This document shows, one piece after another, positions 9,546 through 19,292 of a DNA stretch of 64,000 nucleotides. Source of the stretch: Xanthomonas nasturtii (lineage in GTDB: Bacteria > Pseudomonadota > Gammaproteobacteria > Xanthomonadales > Xanthomonadaceae). The stretch is taken from NCBI RefSeq assembly GCF_001660815.1, contig NZ_LYMI01000001.1:62001-126000 (forward strand), given 5' to 3'. Position 1 is the stretch's first letter. Each line of letters starts with the position of its first letter. The translations under genes and the position numbers were made by a program. The notes beneath the pieces are model-generated. The model worked only from the letters and a program-made list of their open reading frames with translations, ran no database searches and was not told where the DNA came from.

Positions 9546-10865
9546 GTGTTTGATCGGTCCCGCAAGGGTGAACACGCGTTGTTGATACAGACCCACTCCG
9601 GTGGGCCTGCCGAAGACGATGTGCTTGAGGAGTTCGCCGACCTTGCAAAGTCGGCGGGCGCCACGGTGGCGGCCACGCTCACCGCGCGCATCGATAAACC
9701 TAGCCCGTCGACCTTGATCGGTAGCGGCAAGCTGGAAGAGGTCAAGGCCGCTGCCGAGGCCACCGGCGCGGATCTGGTGTTGGTCAATCACACCTTGTCG
9801 CCCGGCCAGGAGCGCAACCTCGAGCGGTATCTGGAGCGGCGCGTGATCGACCGCACCGGGCTGATCCTGGACATCTTCGCGCAACGCGCGCGCAGCCACG
9901 AGGGCAAGCTGCAGGTGGAGCTGGCGCAATTGCGTCACATGGCGACCCGCCTGGTCCGCGGCTGGACCCACCTGGAGCGTCAGCGCGGCGGCTCGATCGG
10001 CCTGCGCGGCCCCGGCGAAACCCAGCTGGAAACCGACCGCCGCCTGCTGCAAAAGCGCGTCGAGCAGTTGCAGGCGCGGCTGGAAAAAGTCGAGGTGCAG
10101 CGCACCCAGATGCGTCGCGCGCGGATGCGCAGCGAACTGCCGCGCATTGCATTGGTGGGTTACACCAATGCCGGCAAGTCGACGCTGTTCAATGCGTTGA
10201 CCGGCGCAGGGGCTTACGTGGCCGATCAATTGTTCGCCACGCTCGATCCCACCGTGCGCCGCATCGCGTTGCCGGGCGGTAGCGCGATTCTTGCCGACAC
10301 GGTCGGCTTCGTGCGCGATCTGCCGCACGAACTGGTTGCCGCATTCCGTTCGACGCTGTCCGAAGCGCGCGATGCCGATCTGCTGTTGCATATCGTCGAT
10401 GCGGCCGACCCGCTGCGCGAAGAACGCATCCTGCAGGTGGATGAAGTGTTGCAGGCCGTTGGTGCCGGCGATCTACCGCAGCTGTTGGTGTTCAACAAGA
10501 TCGACAAGATCGACGGCGCCGAAGTGCGCCACGATGCGCAGGACGGCATTCCGGACCCGGCACGCCGCGAACGTGTCTGGGTGTCGGCGCGCGACGGGCG
10601 TGGGCTGGAAGAATTGCAGCATGCGCTTGGTCAGCGGCTGGACCTGCGCCATCTGACCGGCCAGCTGCGGCTACCGCCATCAGCCGGCCGCCTGCGTTCC
10701 AGGCTGCATCAGCTGGAAGTGGTGCGCAACGAGCAGTCCGACGAGGAGGGTTGGTTGCTCGATGTCGATCTGCCGATGGTCGAAGCCGAACGGCTGGCCG
10801 CTGGCGAGGACGGCGCGCCCTTGCGCGCGATGCTGCCGGATCGCCGCGAAGACTGGGAAGCCTGA
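9546..10865 (+). CDS. hflX: GTPase HflX
   Basis: 439 aa. It is a translational GTPase that binds the 50S subunit and splits or rescues stalled ribosomes under stress. The N-terminal HflX domain contains the glycine-rich IGSGKLEEVK and the RGWTHLERQRGGSIGLRGPGETQLE linker. The G domain has G1 GYTNAGKSTLFN, G3 DTVGF and G4 NKID. The start is a GTG at 9546, 11 bp after hfq. Translation from a GTG this close suggests coupling to hfq. Confidence 0.95.
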   Translation: MFDRSRKGEHALLIQTHSGGPAEDDVLEEFADLAKSAGATVAATLTARIDKPSPSTLIGSGKLEEVKAAAEATGADLVLVNHTLSPGQERNLERYLERRVIDRTGLILDIFAQRARSHEGKLQVELAQLRHMATRLVRGWTHLERQRGGSIGLRGPGETQLETDRRLLQKRVEQLQARLEKVEVQRTQMRRARMRSELPRIALVGYTNAGKSTLFNALTGAGAYVADQLFATLDPTVRRIALPGGSAILADTVGFVRDLPHELVAAFRSTLSEARDADLLLHIVDAADPLREERILQVDEVLQAVGAGDLPQLLVFNKIDKIDGAEVRHDAQDGIPDPARRERVWVSARDGRGLEELQHALGQRLDLRHLTGQLRLPPSAGRLRSRLHQLEVVRNEQSDEEGWLLDVDLPMVEAERLAAGEDGAPLRAMLPDRREDWEA

Positions 10866-11283
10866 TGGACGCAGCACAGTCGGCATGGCGCCACTGTGCT
10901 GCTGCTTCGATGTAACAGGCAGGCAGGGCGTGCGTGTCTCCGTGCGGTAGTTGCGACCTCCGGTCTTGGCCTGGCCGGGCCGGTGGACCTGGGCGCTGCG
11001 GCAGATTCCATGCGTAACGGCGCCTCGCAGCGCAGGTTTCCTCAGCAACGCTCCGCCATGGATGCGGCGCTCAAGTGACTTGGACGTTGCGGCCCTGCAG
11101 TGCAACGGCGTGCCGCAGCTAGGTCGCTGTACATCCGATGCCCACTGGTTTCGAACCGCCGCCGGTCGGCCGCACAGTGCCACTGAACCTGGGCCACCTT
11201 GCAGCACGCTGGAATCGACGCCAGCCGCAGACAGCGACGACGAATTGGGCTAAAACGTCCGCTGCTCCTCGATTACCGTGCCC
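10866..11283. other. 418-bp gap with no supportable gene
   Basis: Open frames here (for example 10951-11253) have low-complexity Pro/Arg/Ser-rich translations and no family resemblance. I see no tRNA, clear terminator or operator. It separates hflX from pncC. Confidence 0.6.
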
Positions 11284-11778
11284 ATGTCCGTCTCCGCCGA
11301 TTCCGAACTGCAGCAGCTGGCCGAAGTCCTCGGGCAGCAATTGCTTGGCGCGCGCGAGCGCCTGGTTACTGCCGAGAGCTGTACCGGCGGCTGGATTGCC
11401 AAGGCGGTGACCGATGTCGCCGGCTCCTCGCACTGGTTCGATTGCGGCATGGCCGCCTACAGCTACGAGGCCAAGCAAGCCTTGCTCGGCGTCCGCCCGC
11501 AGACCCTGGAAGTGCACGGGGCGGTCAGCCGCGAAACCGTGATCGAAATGGTCTCTGGCGCGTTGGTCAATTCCGGCGCGAGCATCGCGGTGGCGGTGAC
11601 CGGCATCGCCGGGCCTGGTGGCGGCAGCGACGATAAGCCGGTCGGCACGGTATGGATCGGCTGGAAGCGCCGCGGCGGCTATGCCACGGCGCAACTATTT
11701 CAGTTCAACGGCGACCGCGATGCGGTGCGTCGTCAGACCGTGGCCGCCGCATTGCGTGGGTTGAGCGCACTGCTCTAA
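11284..11778 (+). CDS. pncC: Nicotinamide-nucleotide amidase (CinA C-terminal family)
   Basis: 164 aa, a single CinA C-terminal domain. It deamidates NMN to nicotinate mononucleotide in pyridine-nucleotide salvage. Signatures are TAESCTGGWIAKAVTDVAGSS, GAVSRETVIEM and VAVTGIAGPGGGSDDKPVGTVWIG. A GTG at 11278 is an alternative start two codons upstream. In E. coli pncC lies directly before recA; here about 4.8 kb carrying a receptor and an ABC1 kinase separates it from lexA-recA. Confidence 0.93.
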   Translation: MSVSADSELQQLAEVLGQQLLGARERLVTAESCTGGWIAKAVTDVAGSSHWFDCGMAAYSYEAKQALLGVRPQTLEVHGAVSRETVIEMVSGALVNSGASIAVAVTGIAGPGGGSDDKPVGTVWIGWKRRGGYATAQLFQFNGDRDAVRRQTVAAALRGLSALL

Positions 11779-12041
11779 CAGCCACGCACAGATGTGTCGG
11801 CACGCATTGGCGCGTTGCACAGAGTGTGACCCTCAACGCTGCCATTCTCTCGTTCGGCTGAGTGGGGCGTGGCGTTGATGCATGTCTGCAATGCACGATC
11901 GGTTGCGGTGCATTCGTCGTGCGCGGCGCATGTTCTGCTGTTTGTGCTTTTTCGATGCGCTCAACCCGGTAAGGTGTGATCTCACGCGTGCGGTGGCGCT
12001 TGCCGCAGCACGTCGCGTTCGCTCTCTTTCGGGGTACAAGC

Positions 12042-14576
12042 ATGAGCACGGAACACCATCGCCGTGGCGCGCTCGCGCTTGCACTGTTTGCCGTTGCGCA
12101 CGCAGCGCCGCTGTATGCGCAGACCGCAACGCAGGCAGGGCCGGAGGAACCGGCCACTTTGGCGGCGCTCACCGTTACCGCGCAAAAGCGCGAGGAATCG
12201 CTGCAAAACGTGCCAGTGGTGGTGTCAGTGCTGCCGGAGCTGCTGCTGCAGGACAGTGGCGTGCACGACATCAAGGAACTGCAGGTGCTGGTGCCGGGCC
12301 TGATCGTGACCAGCAGTCAGAGCGCTGCGCAAACCACCGCGCGCATTCGCGGCATCGGCACCGTTGGCGACAACGCCGGGCTGGAATCCTCGGTGGGCGT
12401 GGTCATCGACGGCGTGGCACGCGCGCGGAATGGCGTGGGTTTTGCCGATCTTGGAGAACTCGAACGTATCGAAGTCCTGAAGGGGCCGCAGGGTACGGTG
12501 TTCGGCAAGAACACCTCGGCAGGCGTCATCAACGTGGTCACCCGGCGCCCCAGCTTCACCCGCAGCGCCGATGCGGAAATCACCGTTGGCAACTATGGTG
12601 CACGTGGTCTTGCTGCCGCGTTCAACGATGCCTTGGGCGACACCAGCGCCTTGCGGGTATATGCCGCCAGGCGGCAGCGCGATGGCTTCGAACAGGTGGT
12701 GACCGGCCCCGGCCCGCGTACCGCTGGCGACGACGGCGACCAGAATCTGCGCACCGCACGGGTGCAACTGCTGTGGGAGCCTAGCGACGATCTCGACATC
12801 AACCTGGCTGCCGACTACACCACGCGCGATGAAAACTGCTGTGTCACCGTGACCACCGAACGCGGGCCCACCGCCGCGTTGATCGATGCAGTGACGCCGG
12901 GCGGACAGGGCACGATTGCGCGCGCCGACCCGCAACGCCGGCGCGCCTACAGCAATCGCAGCACTGGGCAGCGGATTGATGACAAAGGCATTTCGGCGCA
13001 TGTCGACTGGACCACGCCCTGGCTTGGCGAGGCGGTCCTGACCTCGATCACCGCCGTGCGCGACTGGAAGTCCGTCAATGGCCTGGATTTCGACTACGGC
13101 ACCGCCGATATCCTGTACCGCGCCCCGCGCGAAGACGAAATGCTGACCGGCTTCAAGACCGTGAGTCAGGAGCTGCGCCTTGCCGGGACGAGCGCGCGTG
13201 TGGACTGGATGGTCGGTGCGTTCTATGCCGACGAAACCCTGCACCGCAACGAGTCGTATCGCTTCGGTACTGCCTACGAGCCTTACCTGTCCAGCGTGCT
13301 GCTTGCGCGCATCAACCCGGCGCTGGCAGCGCGTGCGGATGCACCGCGCTTTCTGGCCGATACCACCGGATTGCCGGCCGGCACGCTGTTTCGCGGCCAG
13401 GGCAGCCAGGACCGTTTTCGACAGGATGGACGCAGCATCGCGTTGTTCACCAACAACACCTGGCATGCCACCGATGCGCTGGATGTCCTGGTGGGGCTGC
13501 GTTACACCTACGAAAACAAGGCATTGCAGTCGGCATTTCAGAATCCTGACGGCAGCCCCGCCTGTGCGAGCTATTTCGCGCCCAATGGTCAGGTCAGCCC
13601 GCTCGCCGTGCAGCGGATTGGCGCCGCGCTGGTCGCACGCGGCGTGCCGGCATCGGCGGTGCCGGCCATCGCCCCGCAGGTGATCGGGTTTACCTGTCTG
13701 CCATGGGCCAACGTCGCCCAGGCAGGTCGCCTGACCGAACAGGAACGCACCGAGCGTGAGTGGTCCGGAACGGCCAAGCTGGCATACCGCTGGAACGATG
13801 CGCTGATGACCTATGTGTCGGCCGCGCGCGGCTACAAGGCCGGCGGTTTCAATCTGGATCGCGTGCAGTCGTCCAATGGCTTGTCCAGCGGCGTGCAAGG
13901 CATCCTGCCGGTCGACGACACCGCGTTCCCGGGCGAGTTCGTCAATAGTTACGAACTTGGCGCCAAGACCACCTGGCTCGGCGGCAACCTGCTGTTGAAC
14001 GCCACGCTGTTCTATCAGGATTTCAGCGATTTCCAGCTCAACAATTTTCTCGGCACCAGTTTCGTGGTGCGCGCCATTCCCAGCGTGGTGTCGCGCGGTG
14101 TCGATACCGAACTTCTCTGGCAGGGCGCCGTGCCCGGCCTGATGCTGCAAGGCGGGCTCAGCTACACCGATACCGCGTACGGCGATGACCCACTGCCGGA
14201 CGCGGACCTGGCCCTGCTGCCCGGCAGCCGTCTGAGTTTCGCTCCGCGCTGGTCGGCCAACCTGTCGGTGACCTACGAGCACGCGCTGGGCAATCAGCTG
14301 ACCAGCCGTTTCCACCTGGGGGCAAAGTACAGCTCCGCCTACAACGCAGGCACCGATCTGGATCCGCAAAAGGTGCAACCGGGCTACACCTTGCTCAATG
14401 CGCGGTTGGGCCTGGGTGCCGACAACAAGCGGTGGCTGCTGGAAGCGTGGGCGGAAAATTTGACCAATGAAACCTATCGGCAGGTCGTCATCGATGCGCC
14501 GCTGCAGGCCGGTTCGTGGAATGCATTTCTAGGCGCGCCGCGCACCTATGGCGTGACGCTGCGCTTGCGCTACTGA
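12042..14576 (+). CDS. TonB-dependent outer-membrane receptor
   Basis: 844 aa. A signal peptide (about residues 1-28, ending APLYAQ) is followed by a TonB-box-like stretch LAALTVTAQKREESLQNVPV and then a plug domain. The plug has ARIRGIGTVG, RIEVLKGPQGTVFGKN and INVVTRRP. A 22-strand barrel ends in an aromatic residue (TLRLRY). It imports a scarce ligand using TonB energy, but the substrate is not evident because no siderophore or sugar genes flank it. ATG 12042 was preferred over 11976 because it leads straight into the signal peptide. It looks like an insertion relative to the pncC-recA order of other gammaproteobacteria. Confidence 0.92.
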   Translation: MSTEHHRRGALALALFAVAHAAPLYAQTATQAGPEEPATLAALTVTAQKREESLQNVPVVVSVLPELLLQDSGVHDIKELQVLVPGLIVTSSQSAAQTTARIRGIGTVGDNAGLESSVGVVIDGVARARNGVGFADLGELERIEVLKGPQGTVFGKNTSAGVINVVTRRPSFTRSADAEITVGNYGARGLAAAFNDALGDTSALRVYAARRQRDGFEQVVTGPGPRTAGDDGDQNLRTARVQLLWEPSDDLDINLAADYTTRDENCCVTVTTERGPTAALIDAVTPGGQGTIARADPQRRRAYSNRSTGQRIDDKGISAHVDWTTPWLGEAVLTSITAVRDWKSVNGLDFDYGTADILYRAPREDEMLTGFKTVSQELRLAGTSARVDWMVGAFYADETLHRNESYRFGTAYEPYLSSVLLARINPALAARADAPRFLADTTGLPAGTLFRGQGSQDRFRQDGRSIALFTNNTWHATDALDVLVGLRYTYENKALQSAFQNPDGSPACASYFAPNGQVSPLAVQRIGAALVARGVPASAVPAIAPQVIGFTCLPWANVAQAGRLTEQERTEREWSGTAKLAYRWNDALMTYVSAARGYKAGGFNLDRVQSSNGLSSGVQGILPVDDTAFPGEFVNSYELGAKTTWLGGNLLLNATLFYQDFSDFQLNNFLGTSFVVRAIPSVVSRGVDTELLWQGAVPGLMLQGGLSYTDTAYGDDPLPDADLALLPGSRLSFAPRWSANLSVTYEHALGNQLTSRFHLGAKYSSAYNAGTDLDPQKVQPGYTLLNARLGLGADNKRWLLEAWAENLTNETYRQVVIDAPLQAGSWNAFLGAPRTYGVTLRLRY

Positions 14577-14819
14577 GGTGCGCGCATCTGGCTGATGCGC
14601 GCTGCAGATTGCGTAAGGCGTTGCAACCTGCGCTGAGCTTCGAACGGGCGAAGGCGCGACAGCGGCAGACAGATCGGCTACAAACAAGGCCTCGTTGCCA
14701 ACCAGTGTGCCAATGCGTTCGTTGCTTGCTCCCGTCTCATCTTCTCCAGCGCTGTGGGCCGCTGCGCAGTGCAGTGTCACGTCGCGTCTTAGTGCAACGC
14801 GTCTGCGGGCGGTGCGCTG

Positions 14820-16496
14820 ATGTGGGAAGCGCTTGGCACTGTGCGTGATCTCGGGCGTCTGCAGGAAATCGCCTCGGTCCTGATTCGTTATGGCTTCGGT
14901 GATGTGGTGCGGCGTATCGGCCTGGCCGATGTGCTCGAACGCGCCGGCAGGTTGTTGCACTGGCATAACGCCGAGGGCCGGTTGCGCATGTCCGCGGCGA
15001 TGCGGGTGCGGCGTGCACTGGAAGAGCTCGGCCCGACCTTCGTCAAACTCGGGCAGGTGCTGGCCACGCGCGTGGACCTGCTGCCGCCGGAGTGGATCGA
15101 GGAATTGAGCGAGCTGCAGAACGCGGTGCCGGCGCTGCCGTTCGAGCAGATCCGCCCGCAGTTGGTTGCCGCGCTCGGCATGCAACCGGAGAGCGTGTTC
15201 GCGCGCCTGGACGAACAGCCGCTGGCGGCCGCATCGCTGGCACAGACGCATCGCGCGTGGCTGGCCGATGGCACGCCGGTGGTGCTGAAGATCCGCCGCC
15301 CCGGGATCGGCGACACCATCGATGCGGACCTGCGCCTGCTCGCCCGGCTTGCCGAAATCGTCGAGACCCGCGCGCCGGATCTCAAGCGCTATCGCCCCGC
15401 CGAAGTGGTGCAACAGTTCACCGTCTCGTTGCGACGCGAGCTGGATTTCGCTGCCGAGTGCCGCAACGCCGAACGCATCGCAGCCAACTTCGCGCACGAT
15501 GCGCAGGTGGTGGTGCCGGCGGTGTACTGGGAGTGGACCTGCGAGTCGCTCAACGTGCAGGAATTCATCGACGGCATTCCAGGCCGCGATCTGCTCGCCG
15601 TCGATGCGGCCGGCCTGGACCGCAAGGCGCTCGCACGTGCCGGCGCCGGCATCGTGCTGAAGATGGTGCTGCAGGACGGCTGCTTCCACGCCGACCCGCA
15701 TCCGGGCAACATTTTCTATCTGCGCGACGGGCGCATCGCCGTCATCGATTTCGGCATGGTGGGGCGTGTCTCCGAGCAGCGCCGATTCCAGGTGGCGCAA
15801 CTGCTGCACGGCATGGTCAGCTACGACGCCGAAGCGGTGATCGACGTGCTGCTGGAATGGGCTGGAACCAGCCTGGATATCGACGAATCGCGCTTGCAGC
15901 AGGACATCGGCGCATTTGTCGACGAGTATCGCGGCGTGCCGCTGAAAGAGCTGCGCATCGGCGCCATGCTGGGCGACGTCACCTCGATCCTGCGCGACCA
16001 CGGGCTGACGCTGCCGTCGGATCTGGCGCTGATGATCAAGGCTTTTCTTACCCTCGAAGGCATGGGGCGTCAGCTCGACCCGGATTTCGACATGGCTACC
16101 GAGGCGCGCCCGTATCTCGAACGCGTGGTGCTGCAGCGCTATGCGCCGCGCGCAATCGTGCGGCGTGGCCGGCGTACCGTGACTGGCGCGATCGATCTGC
16201 TTGGCGACCTGCCGCGCGATCTCAAGCGCCTGCTGCAGGCCGCACGCCGCGGCAAGCTGCAATTGCAGATCGAGACCCGCGCATTGCGCGAATTCGGCGA
16301 GCAGGTCGACCGCGCCGCCAACCGGCTCACGATGGGCATTGTCACTGCCGCACTGGTGATCGGCTCCTCGATCGTAATGAATAGTGTCGGCGGCAGTGCC
16401 AGCCGCTGGTTGCTGGCGCTGGGCGTGGGCGGCTTCATCGGCGCGGCGCTGTGCGGCATCTGGATCCTGTTCTCGATCTGGCGCAGTCGGCGCTAG
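14820..16496 (+). CDS. ABC1/UbiB-family atypical kinase
   Basis: 558 aa. It has an ABC1 kinase-like domain with the KxGQ motif (FVKLGQVLATR), an Ala-rich loop (AAASLAQTH) replacing the Gly-rich loop, VLKIRRPG, HADPHPGNIF (catalytic-loop equivalent) and VIDFGMVGR (DFG equivalent). Two C-terminal hydrophobic segments (about residues 505-550) anchor it in the membrane. The family includes UbiB, an ATPase needed for ubiquinone synthesis, but no ubi gene is adjacent, so this may be a paralogue. It lies 87 bp upstream of lexA, separated from it by the SOS operator. Confidence 0.88.
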   Translation: MWEALGTVRDLGRLQEIASVLIRYGFGDVVRRIGLADVLERAGRLLHWHNAEGRLRMSAAMRVRRALEELGPTFVKLGQVLATRVDLLPPEWIEELSELQNAVPALPFEQIRPQLVAALGMQPESVFARLDEQPLAAASLAQTHRAWLADGTPVVLKIRRPGIGDTIDADLRLLARLAEIVETRAPDLKRYRPAEVVQQFTVSLRRELDFAAECRNAERIAANFAHDAQVVVPAVYWEWTCESLNVQEFIDGIPGRDLLAVDAAGLDRKALARAGAGIVLKMVLQDGCFHADPHPGNIFYLRDGRIAVIDFGMVGRVSEQRRFQVAQLLHGMVSYDAEAVIDVLLEWAGTSLDIDESRLQQDIGAFVDEYRGVPLKELRIGAMLGDVTSILRDHGLTLPSDLALMIKAFLTLEGMGRQLDPDFDMATEARPYLERVVLQRYAPRAIVRRGRRTVTGAIDLLGDLPRDLKRLLQAARRGKLQLQIETRALREFGEQVDRAANRLTMGIVTAALVIGSSIVMNSVGGSASRWLLALGVGGFIGAALCGIWILFSIWRSRR

Positions 16497-16562
16497 GACG
16501 CTGCGCAAGGCACCTCGGGGCCATGTAACCAGGAAGTGGCCCAGCGCTTGCGCAGGCGCTCG

Positions 16563-16581
16563 TTAGTAGTAATACTACTAA
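16563..16581 (+). promoter_or_regulatory. LexA operator (SOS box) of lexA
   Basis: TTAGTAGTAATACTACTAA is a nearly perfect 19-bp palindrome. It contains the Xanthomonadales LexA core TTAG-N6-TACTA. It ends two bases before the lexA ATG, so repressor bound here would sit on the start region itself. No second copy was seen upstream of recA or recX. Confidence 0.9.
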
Positions 16582-16583
16582 CC

Positions 16584-17225
16584 ATGGACCTGACCGATAC
16601 CCAGCAAGCAATCCTGGCCTTGATCGCCGAGCGCATCGATGCCGATGGCGTTCCGCCTTCGCAGACCGAAATCGCACGCGCGTTCGGCTTCAAGGGCGTG
16701 CGCGCCGCGCAGTACCACCTTGAGGCGCTGGAACAGGCCGGTGCGATCCGCCGCGTCCCAGGTCAGGCCCGCGGGATCCGGCTGGCCGGGCAGGGCGCGC
16801 ATGCGCGCACAGCGCCGGTGAGCGAGCCGGTACGCGACGATGTGCTGCGTCTGCCGGTGTTGGGCCGCGTTGCAGCGGGGTTGCCGATCGGTGCCGACAT
16901 CGGCTCGGACGATTTCGTGGTGCTGGATCGGGTGTTCTTCTCGCCCTCGCCGGATTACCTGCTCAAGGTGCAGGGCGATTCGATGCGCGACGAGGGCATC
17001 TTCAACGGCGATCTGATCGGCGTGCACCGCACCCGCGACGCGCGCTCGGGGCAGATCGTGGTGGCGCGGATCGACGAGGAGATCACGGTCAAGCTGCTGA
17101 AGATCGGTAAGGACCGGATCCGGCTGCTGCCGCGCAACCCGGATTACGCGCCGATCGAAGTGCTGCCGGATCAGGATTTTGCCATCGAAGGCCTGTATTG
17201 CGGGCTGTTGAGGCCTAACCGCTGA
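16584..17225 (+). CDS. lexA: SOS-response repressor LexA
   Basis: 213 aa. The N-terminal winged helix (residues 1-65, with the helix [13 protein letters not shown]) reads the SOS box. The C-terminal peptidase domain has the self-cleavage site Ala98-Gly99 (RVAAGLP), Ser133 (QGDSMRD) and Lys170 (ITVKLLKIG). RecA filaments trigger autocleavage. The operator TTAG-N6-TACTA abuts the start, so the gene is autoregulated. No Shine-Dalgarno sequence fits between operator and ATG, so the transcript may be nearly leaderless. recA follows 172 bp downstream. Confidence 0.97.
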   Translation: MDLTDTQQAILALIAERIDADGVPPSQTEIARAFGFKGVRAAQYHLEALEQAGAIRRVPGQARGIRLAGQGAHARTAPVSEPVRDDVLRLPVLGRVAAGLPIGADIGSDDFVVLDRVFFSPSPDYLLKVQGDSMRDEGIFNGDLIGVHRTRDARSGQIVVARIDEEITVKLLKIGKDRIRLLPRNPDYAPIEVLPDQDFAIEGLYCGLLRPNR

Positions 17226-17397
17226 AGTCTGTGCCGATGGCAGCGCTGGCTTTTTCCCGAGCCGGCATTGCAGGATTTCCCGCTGCCGCGCGATATTTCG
17301 CCCCCCTAATCTGAGTGTGTCGCCTGCAGTCTCAGCCTGTGCGATACACCGCCGCTACATTAGCCCCACACCGAAATCACTGACGAGGATCACCCAG

Positions 17398-18432
17398 ATG
17401 GACGAGAACAAGAAGCGCGCCCTTTCCGCCGCACTGAGCCAGATCGAAAAGCAATTCGGCAAGGGCTCGGTCATGCGTATGGGCGACCGCGTCATCGAGG
17501 CGGTCGAAGTCATTCCGACCGGCTCGCTGATGCTGGACATCGCCCTGGGGATCGGCGGCCTTCCGAAGGGTCGCGTGGTCGAAATCTACGGGCCGGAATC
17601 CTCGGGCAAGACCACCCTGACCCTGCAGGCGATTGCCCAGTGTCAGAAGCTGGGCGGCACCGCAGCCTTCATCGACGCCGAGCATGCGCTGGACCCGATC
17701 TATGCGGCCAAGCTGGGCGTCAATGTCGACGACCTGCTGCTGTCGCAGCCGGATACCGGCGAGCAGGCGCTGGAAATCGCCGACATGCTGGTGCGTTCGA
17801 GCTCGGTGGATATCGTGGTGATCGACTCGGTCGCCGCACTGACCCCGAAGGCAGAAATCGAAGGCGAAATGGGCGACCAGCTGCCGGGCCTGCAGGCACG
17901 TCTGATGAGCCAGGCGCTGCGCAAGCTCACCGGCAACATCAAGCGCTCCAATACGCTGGTGGTCTTCATCAACCAGCTGCGCATGAAGATCGGCGTCATG
18001 ATGCCGGGCCAGAGCCCGGAAGTGACCACCGGCGGCAATGCGCTGAAGTTCTACGCCTCGGTGCGTCTGGATATCCGTCGTATCGGCGCGATCAAGAAGG
18101 GCGACGAGATCATCGGCAACCAGACCAAGATCAAGGTCGTCAAGAACAAGCTGGCGCCTCCGTTCAAGCAGGTCGTGACCGAAATCCTCTACGGCGAAGG
18201 CATCAGCCGCGAGGGCGAACTGATCGACATGGGTGTGGAGGCCAAGCTGGTCGACAAGGCCGGCGCTTGGTACAGCTATGGCGATGAGCGCATCGGTCAG
18301 GGCAAGGACAATGCGCGTACTTACCTGCGCGACAACCCGCAGGTTGCAGTGCGGCTGGAAGCCGAGCTGCGCGAGAAGTTCCAGCCTGCCGAAGCGCCGC
18401 GCGAAGCCGGCGACGACGCAGAGAAGGAATAA
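17398..18432 (+). CDS. recA: Recombinase RecA
   Basis: 344 aa. It forms filaments on single-stranded DNA for strand exchange and stimulates LexA cleavage. Walker [20 protein letters not shown], the L1 region ([10 protein letters not shown]), [14 protein letters not shown] and L2-region [17 protein letters not shown] are all present. The acidic C-terminal tail (AGDDAEKE) is typical. The ATG at 17398 follows GACGAGGAT. The 172 bp upstream have no match to the lexA operator, so its SOS control must use another promoter, a weaker box or read-through. Confidence 0.98.
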   Translation: MDENKKRALSAALSQIEKQFGKGSVMRMGDRVIEAVEVIPTGSLMLDIALGIGGLPKGRVVEIYGPESSGKTTLTLQAIAQCQKLGGTAAFIDAEHALDPIYAAKLGVNVDDLLLSQPDTGEQALEIADMLVRSSSVDIVVIDSVAALTPKAEIEGEMGDQLPGLQARLMSQALRKLTGNIKRSNTLVVFINQLRMKIGVMMPGQSPEVTTGGNALKFYASVRLDIRRIGAIKKGDEIIGNQTKIKVVKNKLAPPFKQVVTEILYGEGISREGELIDMGVEAKLVDKAGAWYSYGDERIGQGKDNARTYLRDNPQVAVRLEAELREKFQPAEAPREAGDDAEKE

Positions 18433-18702
18433 GTTCTCGCTGCTAGACATCGTCCGTCGCCGGGAGTCGGCGATGGTGATGGATGGATCGTCGCGTGCCA
18501 GTGGTAGGCGACGCTTCCAGCAACCTCCGTTTGCACCCGGTGCCAGGGCTTGGGGCAGACGACATTTCAAGTTTTTCTATCGCGAGGACGGCGGAGTCAG
18601 TGCCGTCGCTTCTCGCGGTAGATCTATCGAAGGCCAGGAGGGCAGGCGCCAAGGATGGCGCATGTGCTGCTGTGTGATTTTGGCGATTCAGGACACCACA
18701 CG

Positions 18703-19191
18703 ATGGACGAGCAAGAGCCCGCACCGAAGCGGGGGCGACGGTTCAAGGAGCAGACGCCGGTCCAGCGCGCACTCGGTCTGTTGGTGCGGCGCGAGCATTC
18801 GCGCAAGGAATTGAACCGCAAGCTGCTGGCACGCGGGATCGAGCCGGACGCAGCGCAGGCAGCCGTCGACCGTCTCAGCGATGAAGGCTGGCAGGACGAC
18901 ACCCGTTTCGCTGCCGCCGTGGTGCGGAATCGCGCCGGCTCGGGTTATGGCCCGCTGCATATCCGTGCCGAACTTGGAACCCATGGCCTGGATAGCGACG
19001 CCATCAGTGCCGCCATGGCGACCTTTGAGGGCGATTGGACCGAAAATGCGCGCGATCTGATCCGCCGCCGGTTCGGTGAACAAGGCCCGGTGGACCTTCC
19101 ACAGCGGCGCAAGGCTGCCGATCTGCTGGCCCGGCGTGGTTTTGATGGCAACAGCATTCGCAGCGCCACGCGCTTCGACCTTGAGGACTGA
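18703..19191 (+). CDS. recX: RecA regulator RecX
   Basis: 162 aa. RecX caps RecA filaments and inhibits strand exchange. It shows the three-helix repeats of the family: [49 protein letters not shown] and [15 protein letters not shown]. The C-terminal part ends [21 protein letters not shown] 18703 was preferred over an in-frame upstream start. It lies 270 bp after recA; nothing else was recognised in that gap. Confidence 0.92.
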   Translation: MDEQEPAPKRGRRFKEQTPVQRALGLLVRREHSRKELNRKLLARGIEPDAAQAAVDRLSDEGWQDDTRFAAAVVRNRAGSGYGPLHIRAELGTHGLDSDAISAAMATFEGDWTENARDLIRRRFGEQGPVDLPQRRKAADLLARRGFDGNSIRSATRFDLED

Positions 19192-19292
19192 GGGCGTCAG
19201 GCCTGCTACCCTTCGCGGATTCAGGTTGTTCCGCTCATCTGCGCCCACATCTCATTGGGTGACCGGGACTGCCGCCCGCCCAATGCCAGCTC

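Noticed and set aside
10951..11253. 100-codon frame between hflX and pncC
   Set aside because: No ribosome-binding site, irregular composition and no resemblance to any protein family.
12225..14378. Long minus-strand frame opposite the first TonB-dependent receptor
   Set aside because: Low-complexity His/Gln/Gly-rich translation antisense to a well-supported gene.
17226..17397. LexA operator before recA
   Set aside because: TTAGCCCCACACCGA near 17360 starts like the box but lacks the TACTA half and the palindrome, so it is not called.
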